A DNA stretch of 64,000 nt from Zanthoxylum bungeanum (taxonomy: Eukaryota; Streptophyta; Magnoliopsida; Sapindales; Rutaceae): NCBI GenBank assembly GCA_019454045.1, contig SKCR01007779.1, forward strand, positions 186,001 through 250,000. The letters are read 5' to 3'. Below the pieces are notes generated by a model, which saw nothing but the letters and a program-made list of their open reading frames with translations, did no database searches and was not told where the DNA came from. Every line of letters starts with the position of its first letter. Position 1 is the first letter of the stretch. Both the position numbers and the translations under genes were made by a program. Below, piece after piece: positions 1 to 8,372 of this stretch.

Positions 1-600
1 TCTGGGGGTGATAAGAGTTGGAAACTTTGTGTGTGACTCCATACTTTTTCATTAAAGACTCAAAGGGTCTATTACAAAAGTGTTTACCTCCATCACTTAT
101 GATGGCCCGGGGAATTCCAAATCGACTCAACATGTTTTCTTTTAAAAATTTGATCACAGTTGTGTGATCATTGTTCCGACAAGGAATTGCCTCGACCTAT
201 TTTGAAACATAACTGCAACTAAAATATATAAAAATCCAAAAGATAGTGGAAATGGGCCCATGAAATCTATCCCCCAACAATCAAAGATTTCGATGATAAG
301 GATGGGATTTAAAAGCGTCATGTTTCTTTTTTAAATAGATCCCAACTTTTGACAGTTTTCACATTTTTTGTAGAACGTGTGTGTATCTTTAAAAATGGTG
401 GGCGAATAAAATCCACACTGCAAGATTTAGCAGTAGTTTTCTTAGATGAAAAATGACATCCACATGCTTCTGAATGACAGAACTGAATAACATCACTTAT
501 CTCACTGTCCGGTATGCATCTTCTGAAAATCTGATCAGGGCAGTATTTAAACAGATATGGATCATCCCAGTAGAATCTTTTGACTTCGGTCAAAAATTTC
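1..600 (-). pseudogene. Ty3/gypsy integrase, zinc-binding domain and start of core (pseudogene)
   Basis: The minus strand from about 593 encodes a stretch containing DPYLFKYCPDQIFRRC followed by a histidine-rich segment (CHSEACGCHFSSKKT), which is the HHCC-type zinc-binding N-terminus of retroviral-type integrases. After a stop near 318, other frames continue with [11 protein letters not shown] (about 277-240), the motif around the first catalytic Asp of the core. Several stops interrupt the remainder to base 1. Integrase joins the cDNA to the target chromosome. The domain is split by nonsense changes and runs off the window, so it is a relic. Confidence 0.8.
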
Positions 601-635
601 CTCTTATCTTGTTGGTTCCAATCCGGGGGTATCTT

Positions 636-1440
636 TCATGTTGCAATAAAATTGACAATATTAGCATACCAAGGCATTATGTTTACCGAAAATAAGAATT
701 CATCGGGAAAAGAATCATTGATGAGAGTGGTATCAATTAGTGACTCGTTTGTGAGTATCGATAAGTGATCTGCAACAACGTTCTCTGCCCCTTTCTTGTC
801 TTTGATTGTGAGATTGAATTCTTGAAGTAACAAAATCTATCGTATTAATCTTGGCTTGACATCCTGTTTAGACATCAAATATCTAACAGCAGTATGATCA
901 GAGTAAACAATAGTTGAAGAACCGATTAAATATGATCGAAATTTATCCAATGCAAATATTACAGTAATTAGTTCCTTTTCTGTGGTAGTGTAATTCATTT
1001 GTGCACTGTTCAAAGTTCTACTCGCATAATATATTACATGTGGCTTACTTTCCTTTCTCTGTCATAGCACTTCACCAACTGCATAATCCCTAGCATCACA
1101 CATTAGCTCAAAAGCCAAGGACCAATCAGGGGATTGCATAATAGGAGCAGAAGTCAAAAGACTGATAATCATTTCAAATGATTTTTGACATTCTTTTGTC
1201 CATTCAAATGTTGCATCTTTCAATAGAAGGTTACATAAGGGTCTGTATATGGTACTAAAGTTTTTAATGAATCTCCTATAAAATCCTGCATGTCCTAAAA
1301 AAGAACGTATATCCCTGACTATTTTTGGTGATGGTAATTTAGAAATTACCTCTATTTTTGCTTTGTCAACCTCAATACCTTTACGCGACACAACGTGTCC
1401 CAAAACAATTCCTGAATTAGTCATGAAATGGCATTTTTCC
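636..1440 (-). pseudogene. Ty3/gypsy RT C-terminal part and RNase H (pseudogene)
   Basis: 1424-1062 on the minus strand encodes TNSGIVLGHVVSRKGIEVDK, then KLPSPKIVRDIRSFLGHAGFYRRFI and a segment ending near CDARDYAVGEVL. These are the RT thumb/connection and the opening of RNase H, where D of CDARDYAVG is the first RNase H acidic residue. 833-636 carries the RNase H end and tether (KKGAENVVADHLS). The region between (about 1060-834) is homologous but frame-shifted. The RT palm with its YxDD box is missing, so no polymerase could be made. See the gag entry for the deletion junction near 1441. Confidence 0.88.
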
Positions 1441-2181
1441 CAATACCTCTACCAGATGGCTGTGGTTGAACAGATGACTCATATGTACCAATTGTATCCC
1501 ATTGTTGTGTATTCTCTGCTATGTTCTCTAGGTAATCTAGTGCATATTCGGGATCTTTGTCCCTGAACTCACAATTACACATCATCTACATTACTTGTCT
1601 ACCTTGGGTGTTAAACCCTCGTAGAAATAGGCAACTAACCTCCATGTTTCAGACCTATGATGTGGACAAATGTTTAACATCTCTTTATACCTCTCCCAAC
1701 ATTGGTAAAGTGTTTCCCTCGACTCTTGTGTGAATGTTTTGATTCTTATTTTAAAGGAATTTGTCATGTGAGGGGGAAAAAACTTTTTAAGAAACTACTA
1801 TTGTAAATCATCACATGTTCTAATAGATCTTGACCTAAGGTTTTTTAGCCAAATTTTAGCTTTATTCTTTAAAGAAAAGGGAAAAAACTTTAACCGAATT
1901 ATGCTCATACTACAATTTTGATATGTGCAAGTGTTACATAACTCTTCAAACTCTCTTAGGTGTTGATAAGGGTTTTCTGATTCTAGACCATGGAATGTGG
2001 GTAAAAGATTGATGACAACAATGCAAGATGGTGACCCTGTCCTAGTGGGATTCGTGAATTGTCTAAATGTCCTATGATGATTAGGATCTCCATGCTGAGA
2101 CTCATTTTCTTCCTGATTAACTAGGTTTTCAACTTGGGCAGGTGGATTTTCAATTTGGTTTTCAGCCATTCTTACAAACAA
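1441..2181 (-). pseudogene. Ty3/gypsy gag fused to RT by internal deletion (pseudogene)
   Basis: The gag start on the minus strand (ATG near 2169-2181) leads to a stretch containing PTFHGLESENPYQHLREFEE and LKFFPFSLKNKAKIWL, the conserved capsid region of plant Athila/Tat-like gag. Shifted frames then give TWRLVA-like and FRDKDPEYALDYLENIAEN segments, the capsid C-terminus. Immediately after PQPSGRG the frame runs into a YWEKCHFMTNSG-like sequence, which belongs to RT. The gag zinc knuckle, the protease and most of RT have therefore been removed in one deletion with its junction near 1441-1460. Confidence 0.85.
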
Positions 2182-2380
2182 TGAAGGTGATGAAGACTCT
2201 CTTTTTAATCTACCGCTAGATGTTTGAGACTAGTGTTTCATGCAACTTAAGGACAAACTATATGAAAAAATATGAAATTGCAAGTACTTAAAAAGAAAAT
2301 TAAACTGACAAAATAATAAATAAAAAAATGAAAAGAACAAATAAAGGGAATACAGATGCAATGATTTAGAGATAAAAATG

Positions 2381-2611
2381 TCATATAACCCTTGTCAATT
2401 CTGATCTCAATTGAATTTCTCGTTCAAATTTCTCAATGTCTTGAATTATGTTTTCGTGAAGCTTTATGAGAGCATCTCTACATGGGGATGGTTCAAAAAG
2501 TTCTTTGATAAACAGCAAGCACCTTTTAACTTGATTTTTCTGTTTCATGTAACCAAGCAAAATTAGAAACAATGTCTGTCTATATGTGGGATTTCTAGGT
2601 TCAGGGTTCAT
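2381..2611 (-). CDS. Small ORF in the element A leader, between PBS and gag
   Basis: This is a 76-codon open frame on the minus strand starting with a methionine and rich in charged residues (LHENIIQDIEKFEREIQLRSELTRVI, possibly helical). It lies between the tRNA-Asp PBS and gag. No recognised domain is visible. Some plant gypsy lineages carry an extra ORF upstream of gag, but this one is short and may be chance or a relic. Confidence that it is a real gene is low. Confidence 0.25.
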   Translation of the reverse strand: MNPEPRNPTYRQTLFLILLGYMKQKNQVKRCLLFIKELFEPSPCRDALIKLHENIIQDIEKFEREIQLRSELTRVI

Positions 2612-2778
2612 TTAGGATCAATTAGGACAGTTGAGATCTACACAAATACAAGAAAAGAAAAGGAAAATAAGATGCAGGAAATAAATAAAAAATAAAATAC
2701 GAAATAAAAACAAATAAAAGAAAAGTAGAGGAAGAAGAAAATAATTACAATGACTATTATATCTACTAAATAATACTT

Positions 2779-2795
2779 CCCCGGCAACGGCGTCA
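2779..2795 (-). other. Primer-binding site of element A (tRNA-Asp)
   Basis: The plus strand reads CCCCGGCAACGGCGTCA, which matches the 3' end of plant tRNA-Asp(GTC) (CCCCGGCAACGGCGCCA) except for one C-to-T change. The minus strand is therefore the PBS. It sits 6 bp inside the LTR edge at 2802 and fixes the element's orientation. Confidence 0.9.
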
Positions 2796-3293
2796 AAAAC
2801 TTGACACGCTCAAAAACTGGTCTTTTACTCCCAAGTATAAGAGTGTCGAAGTAATAAAATAACCAGGTAAGTCCGGGGTCGATCCACAGAGAATAGATTT
2901 AGCAAAATAGAATGATGAGCAGTGCAAAAAAGAAAAGTTTGATTTGTATGAAGTAGTTGGTGACTTTTAGATTTGAAATACAATAATGAAATTAACTGCT
3001 GAAGTTAAAAGATCCACTTTTAACCTTTGAACTTAGAAATCTCGCTTTAACTATAATATATAAATTTCCATTTGCCAATTGATTTATCTCAGGGATTAAG
3101 TATGCCAATATAAAGAACCAGCCATAAAGGCGGTAGTCATTTATGTCAATAATTAGTCCTGCCAAGGTACTAAGTATGCCAAAAACATAAAACCATCCAT
3201 AAAGGCGGTAATAGCGTTTGTCTATAACAAGTCCTACCAAGGTACTTAATTATGCCAAAATCGTATAAAATCATCCATATATGTGGTAACAAG

Positions 3294-3469
3294 ATAAAAC
3301 CAGCCATAAAGGCGGTAGAAAGATAAACCCAGCCACAAAGGCGGTAGAAAGATAAAACCATCCATAAAGATGGTAGAAAGATAAAACCATCCATAAAGGT
3401 GGTAGAAAGATAAAACCATTCATAAAGGCGGTAGAAAGATAAAACCAGCCATAAAGGCGGTAGAGAGAT
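3294..3469. repeat. 29-bp tandem repeat, six copies, in LTR A
   Basis: Six head-to-tail units of about 29 bp share the core GATAAAACCAGCCATAAAGG followed by CGGTAGAAA. Single-copy variants occur at 3121-3140 and 3195-3210 and in LTR B (6662-6680, 6741-6760). The array lies in the transcribed part of the LTR (R/U5), so it represents local amplification of a motif already present in the family. Confidence 0.9.
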
Positions 3470-3756
3470 TGTCAATAATTAATCCAGATCTAAATCAAGT
3501 TTTAATCATTAGATTTCAATTTATTTATTATAAAAGAAGCGAGTTTAATCTAAGTTTTCATTATAAAAGCTTCACCCTTACCCCAGCAAAAAAGAAGTTA
3601 GCTACTCATATTGTAATAAAACATACTCGTAATTTTATTACTGAAAGAAAAAGACATTACAAAAAGCTTTAAGTAAATAAACAAACAAGACACTCTCTCT
3701 CCAAGATCTACAGAGGAATTAGGAAAGAAAGTATGAAAATTTCTAATGTTGGACAC

Positions 3757-3770
3757 TCTTATTTATAGGC
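3757..3770 (-). promoter_or_regulatory. TATA box of LTR A
   Basis: On the minus strand the sequence reads CCTATAAATAAGAG, a good plant TATA box. It is placed between the CGCG palindrome cluster upstream (3784-4001) and the R/U5 region leading to the PBS. Confidence 0.65.
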
Positions 3771-3783
3771 AAATTTGGTCGAC

Positions 3784-4001
3784 GCGTCGCGACGCAAAAA
3801 ATTCCACGCGTCGCGACGCAAGTGCCACATTTGGGGACACGTGTGAGAGAATGGTGAGTTCGGTGGTTTCTTCTGTTTTATTAGGCGCGTCACGACGTGC
3901 CACAGGCTCCATGCGTCGTGACGTGAGTAGTGACATGATGGGGACACGTGTTGATAGGATGGCACGTCGTGATGCGATGTAATTTCTGTGTCGCGACGCA
4001 G
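3784..4001. promoter_or_regulatory. Cluster of GCGTCGCGACGC palindromes upstream of the LTR A TATA box
   Basis: Two perfect 12-bp palindromes GCGTCGCGACGC lie at 3784-3795 and 3808-3819, each overlapping an ACGCGT box. At least four decayed copies follow near 3885, 3913, 3963 and 3990. The decay is almost entirely CpG to TpG or CpA, as expected from cytosine methylation. On the element's own strand the cluster lies from roughly 15 to 240 bases upstream of the TATA box. ACGCGT/CGCG cores are the known target of plant CAMTA factors; binding here is inference. Confidence 0.6.
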
Positions 4002-4214
4002 AAGCTGATTTCTGTTTTTGCCCTTTTTCAAGTCTGGTTTGTCATGTTGAGCTTCCAAGCAGTATTTTACCTATCAAATGACACAATAAAAACATTCAAA
4101 GCATAACTTAAAATATTATTTCACAAATGTGTCAAATTAAGGGGATTAGTGAAACTATAAGTGTAAATTGATTGACTCATCGTATAATAAATATGCACTC
4201 TTTAGTATTCATCA

Positions 4215-4586
4215 GCTGGCAGTCAAGTTTTGGGGATCATTCCAAAACCTTTGACAGAGGAAAACCTCATCAGAAAATCAAATGGAAAAGAATGCATTGT
4301 CTCAGGTATGTCTGAAAGACTTACTGAAATGATCGATCATGCTGACGCTTTTATTGCTTTACCAGGTGGGCTGGGCACATTGGAAGAAATATTCACAGTT
4401 GCGTCATGGGCGAACTTGAACATTCACCAAAAATCCATTGGACTACTTAATGTTGATGGATTTTTTGATTTTCTTTTTGTATTTCTTGAGGATGCTAAGA
4501 GAAATGGGTTTATTTTAAAACCGGTAAAAGATATATTCCTAACTGCAAGAAAAACTGATGATTTAATTGACCACATTTTAGCTTAA
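4215..4586 (+). pseudogene. LOG-type cytokinin riboside 5'-monophosphate phosphoribohydrolase, C-terminal fragment
   Basis: An uninterrupted frame of about 124 codons ends at TAA (4584-4586). It opens GSQVLGIIPKPL and contains the LOG catalytic signature (PGGLGTLEE) preceded by ERLTEMIDHADAFIAL. WANLNIHQKSIGLLNVDGFF follows, then the C-terminal helices. LOG enzymes release active free-base cytokinin from the nucleotide; the Arg of the SER segment and the Glu pair of PGGxGTxEE are the residues expected at the active site. The N-terminal Rossmann part (about the first 80-90 residues) is missing: the frame begins 1 bp inside LTR A, and CTGGCAG just upstream resembles a 3' splice site. No intron interrupts this part, although most plant LOG genes have several. 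It could be the last exon of a disrupted gene or a captured retrocopy. Expression is unknown. Confidence 0.85.
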
Positions 4587-5728
4587 TCTGTAATAGACCC
4601 CATTCTTTCCAAGTTCAACTGGTCTAGTAACGATCATGGCAAGAGGCGTAGAGTGGACTTGAATCTTAATCTGTAATTTTTTTTCTTTTTTTTAAATAGT
4701 CGAAGATTCAATTGTCATTTCCACACTAACCAGGTGATGTCTTTTAAACTCTACTTCTTTTTTTTTCAGATATTGGGGACAATGTCTCAAATTGGTTGAA
4801 GGGAGGGGATAGTTGACTAGATAGTTTGGTTGCTGTGTTTTTCGTTCAAGAAAATCATTCTTCTTTTATTTTATTTCTTAAAAAATATATATTTTTTTAT
4901 GTTGTTTTTGCTTTTTTTTTTTATTTTTTGTGTAAGAAAAATATTTTGTGTTGATTTTCTTTTGTGTTTTTCAAAAAAAATACACACAAACTAACAACAA
5001 TTTTTTTACTAAGCAAGTGGAATTGTTGTTCAGAGGTGGCTATAAAAGGAGTTTTCGCTCCTGAGACGCATCTCAAAATAATTCGTAACAAATTATTTTT
5101 GTTCTTTTCTTTCTGAATCATTTAAATTTATGAATTCTCCATAATATTGATTAAATTTGATCTTCATATGCTCATTTGACGGGTATTATCAACATACACG
5201 GTAACATATGAACATGGGTTGTAAGTGAAAATTTTGTAATATTCAGTTCTCTAGTTTGTTGGAGGTAGCACCTAAAGGCAATTGAATTTATGTTCTTATT
5301 CAAAAAAATTAATCATGCTTTTACTTAGTAACCGGACATCTTGCCTCATCAAGCAGTGATTGTTCGCGTAAAATGGTAGAGCTTAAATTAGTTTTAAAAA
5401 ATGATAATAATCAAATTTTTACTCAGTAACCGGACATCTTGCCTCAGTAAGCAGTGATTATTCGCATAAAACGGTAGAGCTTTAGTTTGTAAAAAAAAAT
5501 GTGTGAATAATTTCGATTTCGTAGCCTCTCTAACTCAAGAAATTAAGACTGTATGAGTGTTTTAACATTTAGTTCCCCAATGCCAACTGGTCTGGGAGTC
5601 ATTGGCCCAAAGCTCATGGGTTAAAGAGAAAGCTTAAGGAAATCGAACACTTTTTCTTTTTAATATCTACGAATTTTTTTAAAAGTTTTCGCTTAAATTA
5701 CTAGGGACTAATAATAAGCTGGCTGGGG
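4587..5728 (+). other. 3' non-coding region of Ty3/gypsy element B
   Basis: No coding potential is seen. T-rich tracts surround ATATTGGGGACAATGTCTC (about 4769-4788). A GGGGACAATG block is characteristic of the long stretch between pol and the 3' LTR in Athila/Tat-like plant gypsy elements. The segment ends with CTAGGGACTAATAATAAGC and the polypurine tract. The boundary with the LOG fragment is unclear. The 13-bp direct repeat CTTAATCTGTAAT (4582-4594 and 4665-4677) spans this junction. Confidence 0.6.
5323..5486. repeat. Two-copy tandem repeat with 98-bp period
   Basis: Two copies begin at 5323 and 5421. They share the core GTAACCGGACATCTTGCCTC, then AAGCAGTGATT, TTCGC and TAAAA-GGTAGAGCTT, with a few substitutions and an AT-rich spacer. 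They lie in the 3' non-coding region of element B. Confidence 0.85.
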
Positions 5729-5730
5729 TG
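5720..5730 (+). other. Polypurine tract of element B
   Basis: TGGCTGGGGTG immediately precedes the LTR start TGATAAATATT. It corresponds to the GGGGGTG|TGATAA context seen at the 3' LTR edge of many plant gypsy elements and primes plus-strand DNA synthesis. This placement fixes element B in plus orientation, opposite to element A. Confidence 0.65.
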
Positions 5731-7077
5731 TGATAAATATTAAAAACTGTACACTTAATGAAAAAGAAATTAATCATTTTACACTTATAATTTCATTAAT
5801 CCCCTTAATTTAGCACGTTTGTAAAATAATAATTAAATTTATATTTTATATATTTTTATTCGTATGTAGGTGAAATAATAATTTGGATGCATAACTAGAA
5901 AAAAAAAAGGACTTGACATTTGGATTTTGGAGGTCGGAAACTTGGAAGTGCGTTCGGACAGTGTACAATTTCGGAAATTCCACCTTTGCGCAAGTTTTGT
6001 TTATTGGTCATAACATTTTACTCTGGTATCAGATTAAGGTGATTCAGTTTTCAGATGAAAGAAGACTCAATGATCTACAACTTTGAAGTTCATAATATTT
6101 TCTAATTCGGAGGTTTTCAAGGTCGAAATAGATGAAGAAGTCACGTGTATTGCATGTAATTTTAATTATTAGAAAATAAATAAATAAATAAATAAATAAA
6201 TAAATATCACAATTCACTTTAGGTGGAATGTGATAAATGTTTGCTACATGATCAACAAAAATCAAAAAAATGAAAAAATAAAAAAATAAAATTGTTAAAG
6301 TTTGTTGTTTGTATTTGATTTGGAAAGTTGTAATGAATAATTGAAAGATGAGAATTTCTACTATAAATAGAAGTGCTCACCTCTCATTTGCTTCATGCTT
6401 TCTTTCAAAGTTCTCTTGTAGAATTTGGGAGAGAGTATCTTATGTGTTTTATTTTTTTAAGCTTTCTTGTAATTTTTTTTTTTTTTTCGGTAATAAAATT
6501 ATGTATGTTTTTCTTCAAATCATGAGTAGCTAATTTCATCATGCTGGGGTAAAGAGTGAAGTTCTTAATATGAGAATATAGATTAATACTATTTATATAA
6601 TAATATATAAATTGTAATCTCAATAAGTAATTTAAATCTGGATTAATTATTGACAAACTTTGCTACCGCCTATATGGCTAGTTTTATTTTTTTGGCATAA
6701 TTGAGTATCTAACTGGACTTGTTATAGACAAATGTTATCACCGCCTTTATGACTAGTTTTATATGTTTTGGCATAATTAATTCCTAAAGTAAATTAACTG
6801 GGTAATAATAATAATTTGTATATTATAAAAAGTAAGATTTCTCTATATTTGAAATATTATGAGTGGATCTCCTAACCCCTAACATTTTAATTTATTGTTG
6901 TAGTTCAATTTAAAAATTTTCATCACTTCAAACAAATCCAATATTTTTATTTCACTCGAATTGTTATTTTATTTTATTAAATTTATTCCATGTGGATCGA
7001 CCCTGGACTTACCAGATTATTTTATTACTTCGACACTCTTACACTTGGGAGTAAAGAACCATTTTTTGAGCGTATCA
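5731..7077 (+). mobile_element. 3' LTR of Ty3/gypsy element B
   Basis: It starts TGATAAATATTAAA and ends GAGCGTATCA. It is the same LTR family as LTR A but inverted and clearly diverged, sharing the first 100 bases, the CGCC-TTTATGACTAGTTTTAT motif, the terminal ACTTCGACACTCTTACACTT block and the CGACCC-GGACTTACC block. A TATA box (ACTATAAATAGAAG, about 6359-6372) is present, but the CGCG cluster of LTR A is absent. The element's 5' part is missing or replaced by the LOG fragment and LTR A. The LTR abuts copia gag sequence on the right. Confidence 0.85.
6173..6206. repeat. (AAAT)n microsatellite in LTR B
   Basis: About eight perfect AAAT/TAAA units lie between 6173 and 6206. It is an ordinary slippage tract in an AT-rich LTR. 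Confidence 0.95.
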
Positions 7078-7082
7078 TTTAT

Positions 7083-8150
7083 GAATGAGTTTAAGAAGTT
7101 CTTAAGTTGAAGAAAAGTAAGATCTGATTGCCCCACTACCTAAAGTCTAAGGACAAGAAAGTTAAGACAGTCTCTCATAGTGATTCAGAAGGTGACTATA
7201 CCACTTATGAGTCTTTTAAGGAAAAGTACAATTACATTGCATTTTCTTCTAGTGTGGTGTGAGGGAGAGAGAGGCTAATGTTAGCAGCATAGATATTTGT
7301 TCTAAATTTTTACACAATGACTTTATAAATGAGGATAATTTTCAGGTAGCTTATACTGAATTGTTTGATGAGAGCTTAACTATCAAGAAGATGAATGTTG
7401 AGGTAAATAAGAGGCTGAAAGAAATGGAACTTGAAAAGAATGAAGTTCAAGCCAAACTTGATAAGAGTCTTACTGGTATTGATGACCTCAATAAGTGGAA
7501 TAAAGAACTAGTTGATAGAGTCAAATGCTTAGAAATAGAGCTTGAAGATGTTAGAACACATATATATATATTTTCTAGTGGGACTGAAATGTTATACCAC
7601 TCATTAGGAATTGGAATGTCTCCATGTGAGAATAGATGATTAGGTTTCGATGAGTTGAGTTGTGACAAGGTGTCATCTTCTAAAACTGTGTTTGTCACAA
7701 CTCAATCCATGACTGGTCAGGTTGAACTAACTCCTCTGTATAACTTGGGAAAGAAACCTATTGGTGAGTGTCAAGTGACCTCTTTTTGTTTTTCATTATC
7801 CTGTGACCTAACCTCAATCTAGAGGTGTTTTTGTTAGACCTCGCTCTCGTCCGAGGTTTGTGTCTATTTTCCATAACTACGGTAAATCATAACATATTAG
7901 GCCTGAATGGTTTACATTGAATAAAAAAACACTAAGAATATTTCCCTTAGATTTGATTCTTCGAATCTAGCTCATCAAGTTTCTACATTAGCTAAATAGA
8001 CTTAGTTTATTAGTGAGAAACTCCCATCACAGACAATGAGTTCTCAAGTGAAAGAGACTCCTAAGAAAATTTGGGTAAGAAAGGAAGATACTTTCCCAAT
8101 AATTTCAAAAATTCTTGATCCTAAAAGGTATGATGATAGTGCATTTTAGT
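7083..8150 (+). pseudogene. Ty1/copia gag C-terminal region, decayed
   Basis: From about 7137 the frame gives KSKDKKVKTVSHSDSEGD, YTTYESFKEKYNYIAFSSS and then a stop. 7259-7639 is open and encodes a charged, heptad-like segment (VNKRLKEMELEKNEVQAKLD, IDDLNKWNKELVDRVKCLEI), probably a coiled coil. Another frame continues with YNLGKKPIGECQ, and WVRKEDTFPIISKILD appears near 8072-8120. This order matches the gag-to-protease spacer of SIRE-like copia elements. Multiple stops and no protease core mean it is dead. LTR B was inserted into its left part. Confidence 0.65.
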
Positions 8151-8372
8151 GTATCTCTTATTAGATAGTACATTCATATTTCCCCATTGCATGTATGTGT
8201 GTGTGTTTTATGTTTTTACATAACTGCATGTTTTTGTTTTCATTGCATATGAGTGTGTGTGGTTTGCTTGGTTTTTGTTATATCTCTATAGGTATATGGG
8301 ATGGAAACCCATACATAAATTTCATAGCAGATTCCAAATGGAAGATAATATGATTTGCACTCAAGATACAAC
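8151..8372 (+). other. Non-coding copia-derived flank
   Basis: This stretch has GT-rich runs (TGTGTGTG near 8200 and 8255) and no open frame. It joins the copia gag relic to LTR F. Similar wording (GGAAACCC near TGTGTGTG) occurs at 39165-39185, so the two may be one old copia remnant split by LTR F and element C. Confidence 0.4.

Larger units (their letters stand above)
1..2801 (-). mobile_element. Ty3/gypsy element A, internal region (partial, degenerate)
   Basis: Reading the minus strand from the PBS at 2795 leftward gives, in order, a non-coding leader with a small ORF, gag, the end of RT, RNase H, the integrase zinc-binding region and the start of the integrase core. The element then leaves the window at base 1. 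The order gag-RT-RNaseH-INT is that of Ty3/gypsy (Metaviridae-type) elements, and the tRNA-Asp PBS is typical of the Athila/Tat-like plant group. Stops, frameshifts and a large gag-to-RT deletion make it non-functional. Its 5' LTR is at 2802-4214; the 3' LTR lies outside the window. Confidence 0.9.
2802..4214 (-). mobile_element. 5' LTR of Ty3/gypsy element A
   Basis: The LTR is defined by its PBS-side edge (TGACACGCTC..., 2802) and its outer edge (...ATTCATCA, 4214). Read on the minus strand it begins TGATGAATACTAAA and aligns over its first roughly 100 bases with LTR B (TGATAAATATTAAA at 5731). It also shares with LTR B the terminal GAGCGT-TCA end and the ACCGCC-TTTATGG motif. It contains a TATA box, a 29-bp tandem repeat and a cluster of GCGTCGCGACGC palindromes. 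The right TSD should be at 4215-4219 (GCTGG); the left copy is outside the window. Confidence 0.88.

Noticed and set aside
3294..3469. Possible CRISPR array
   Set aside because: The repeats are directly abutting 29-bp units without spacers, in a plant LTR.
3170..3475. 101-codon minus-strand ORF rich in aromatic residues
   Set aside because: It is the translation of the 29-bp tandem repeat in LTR A; the repeated WMVLSFYRL-type peptide is an artefact.
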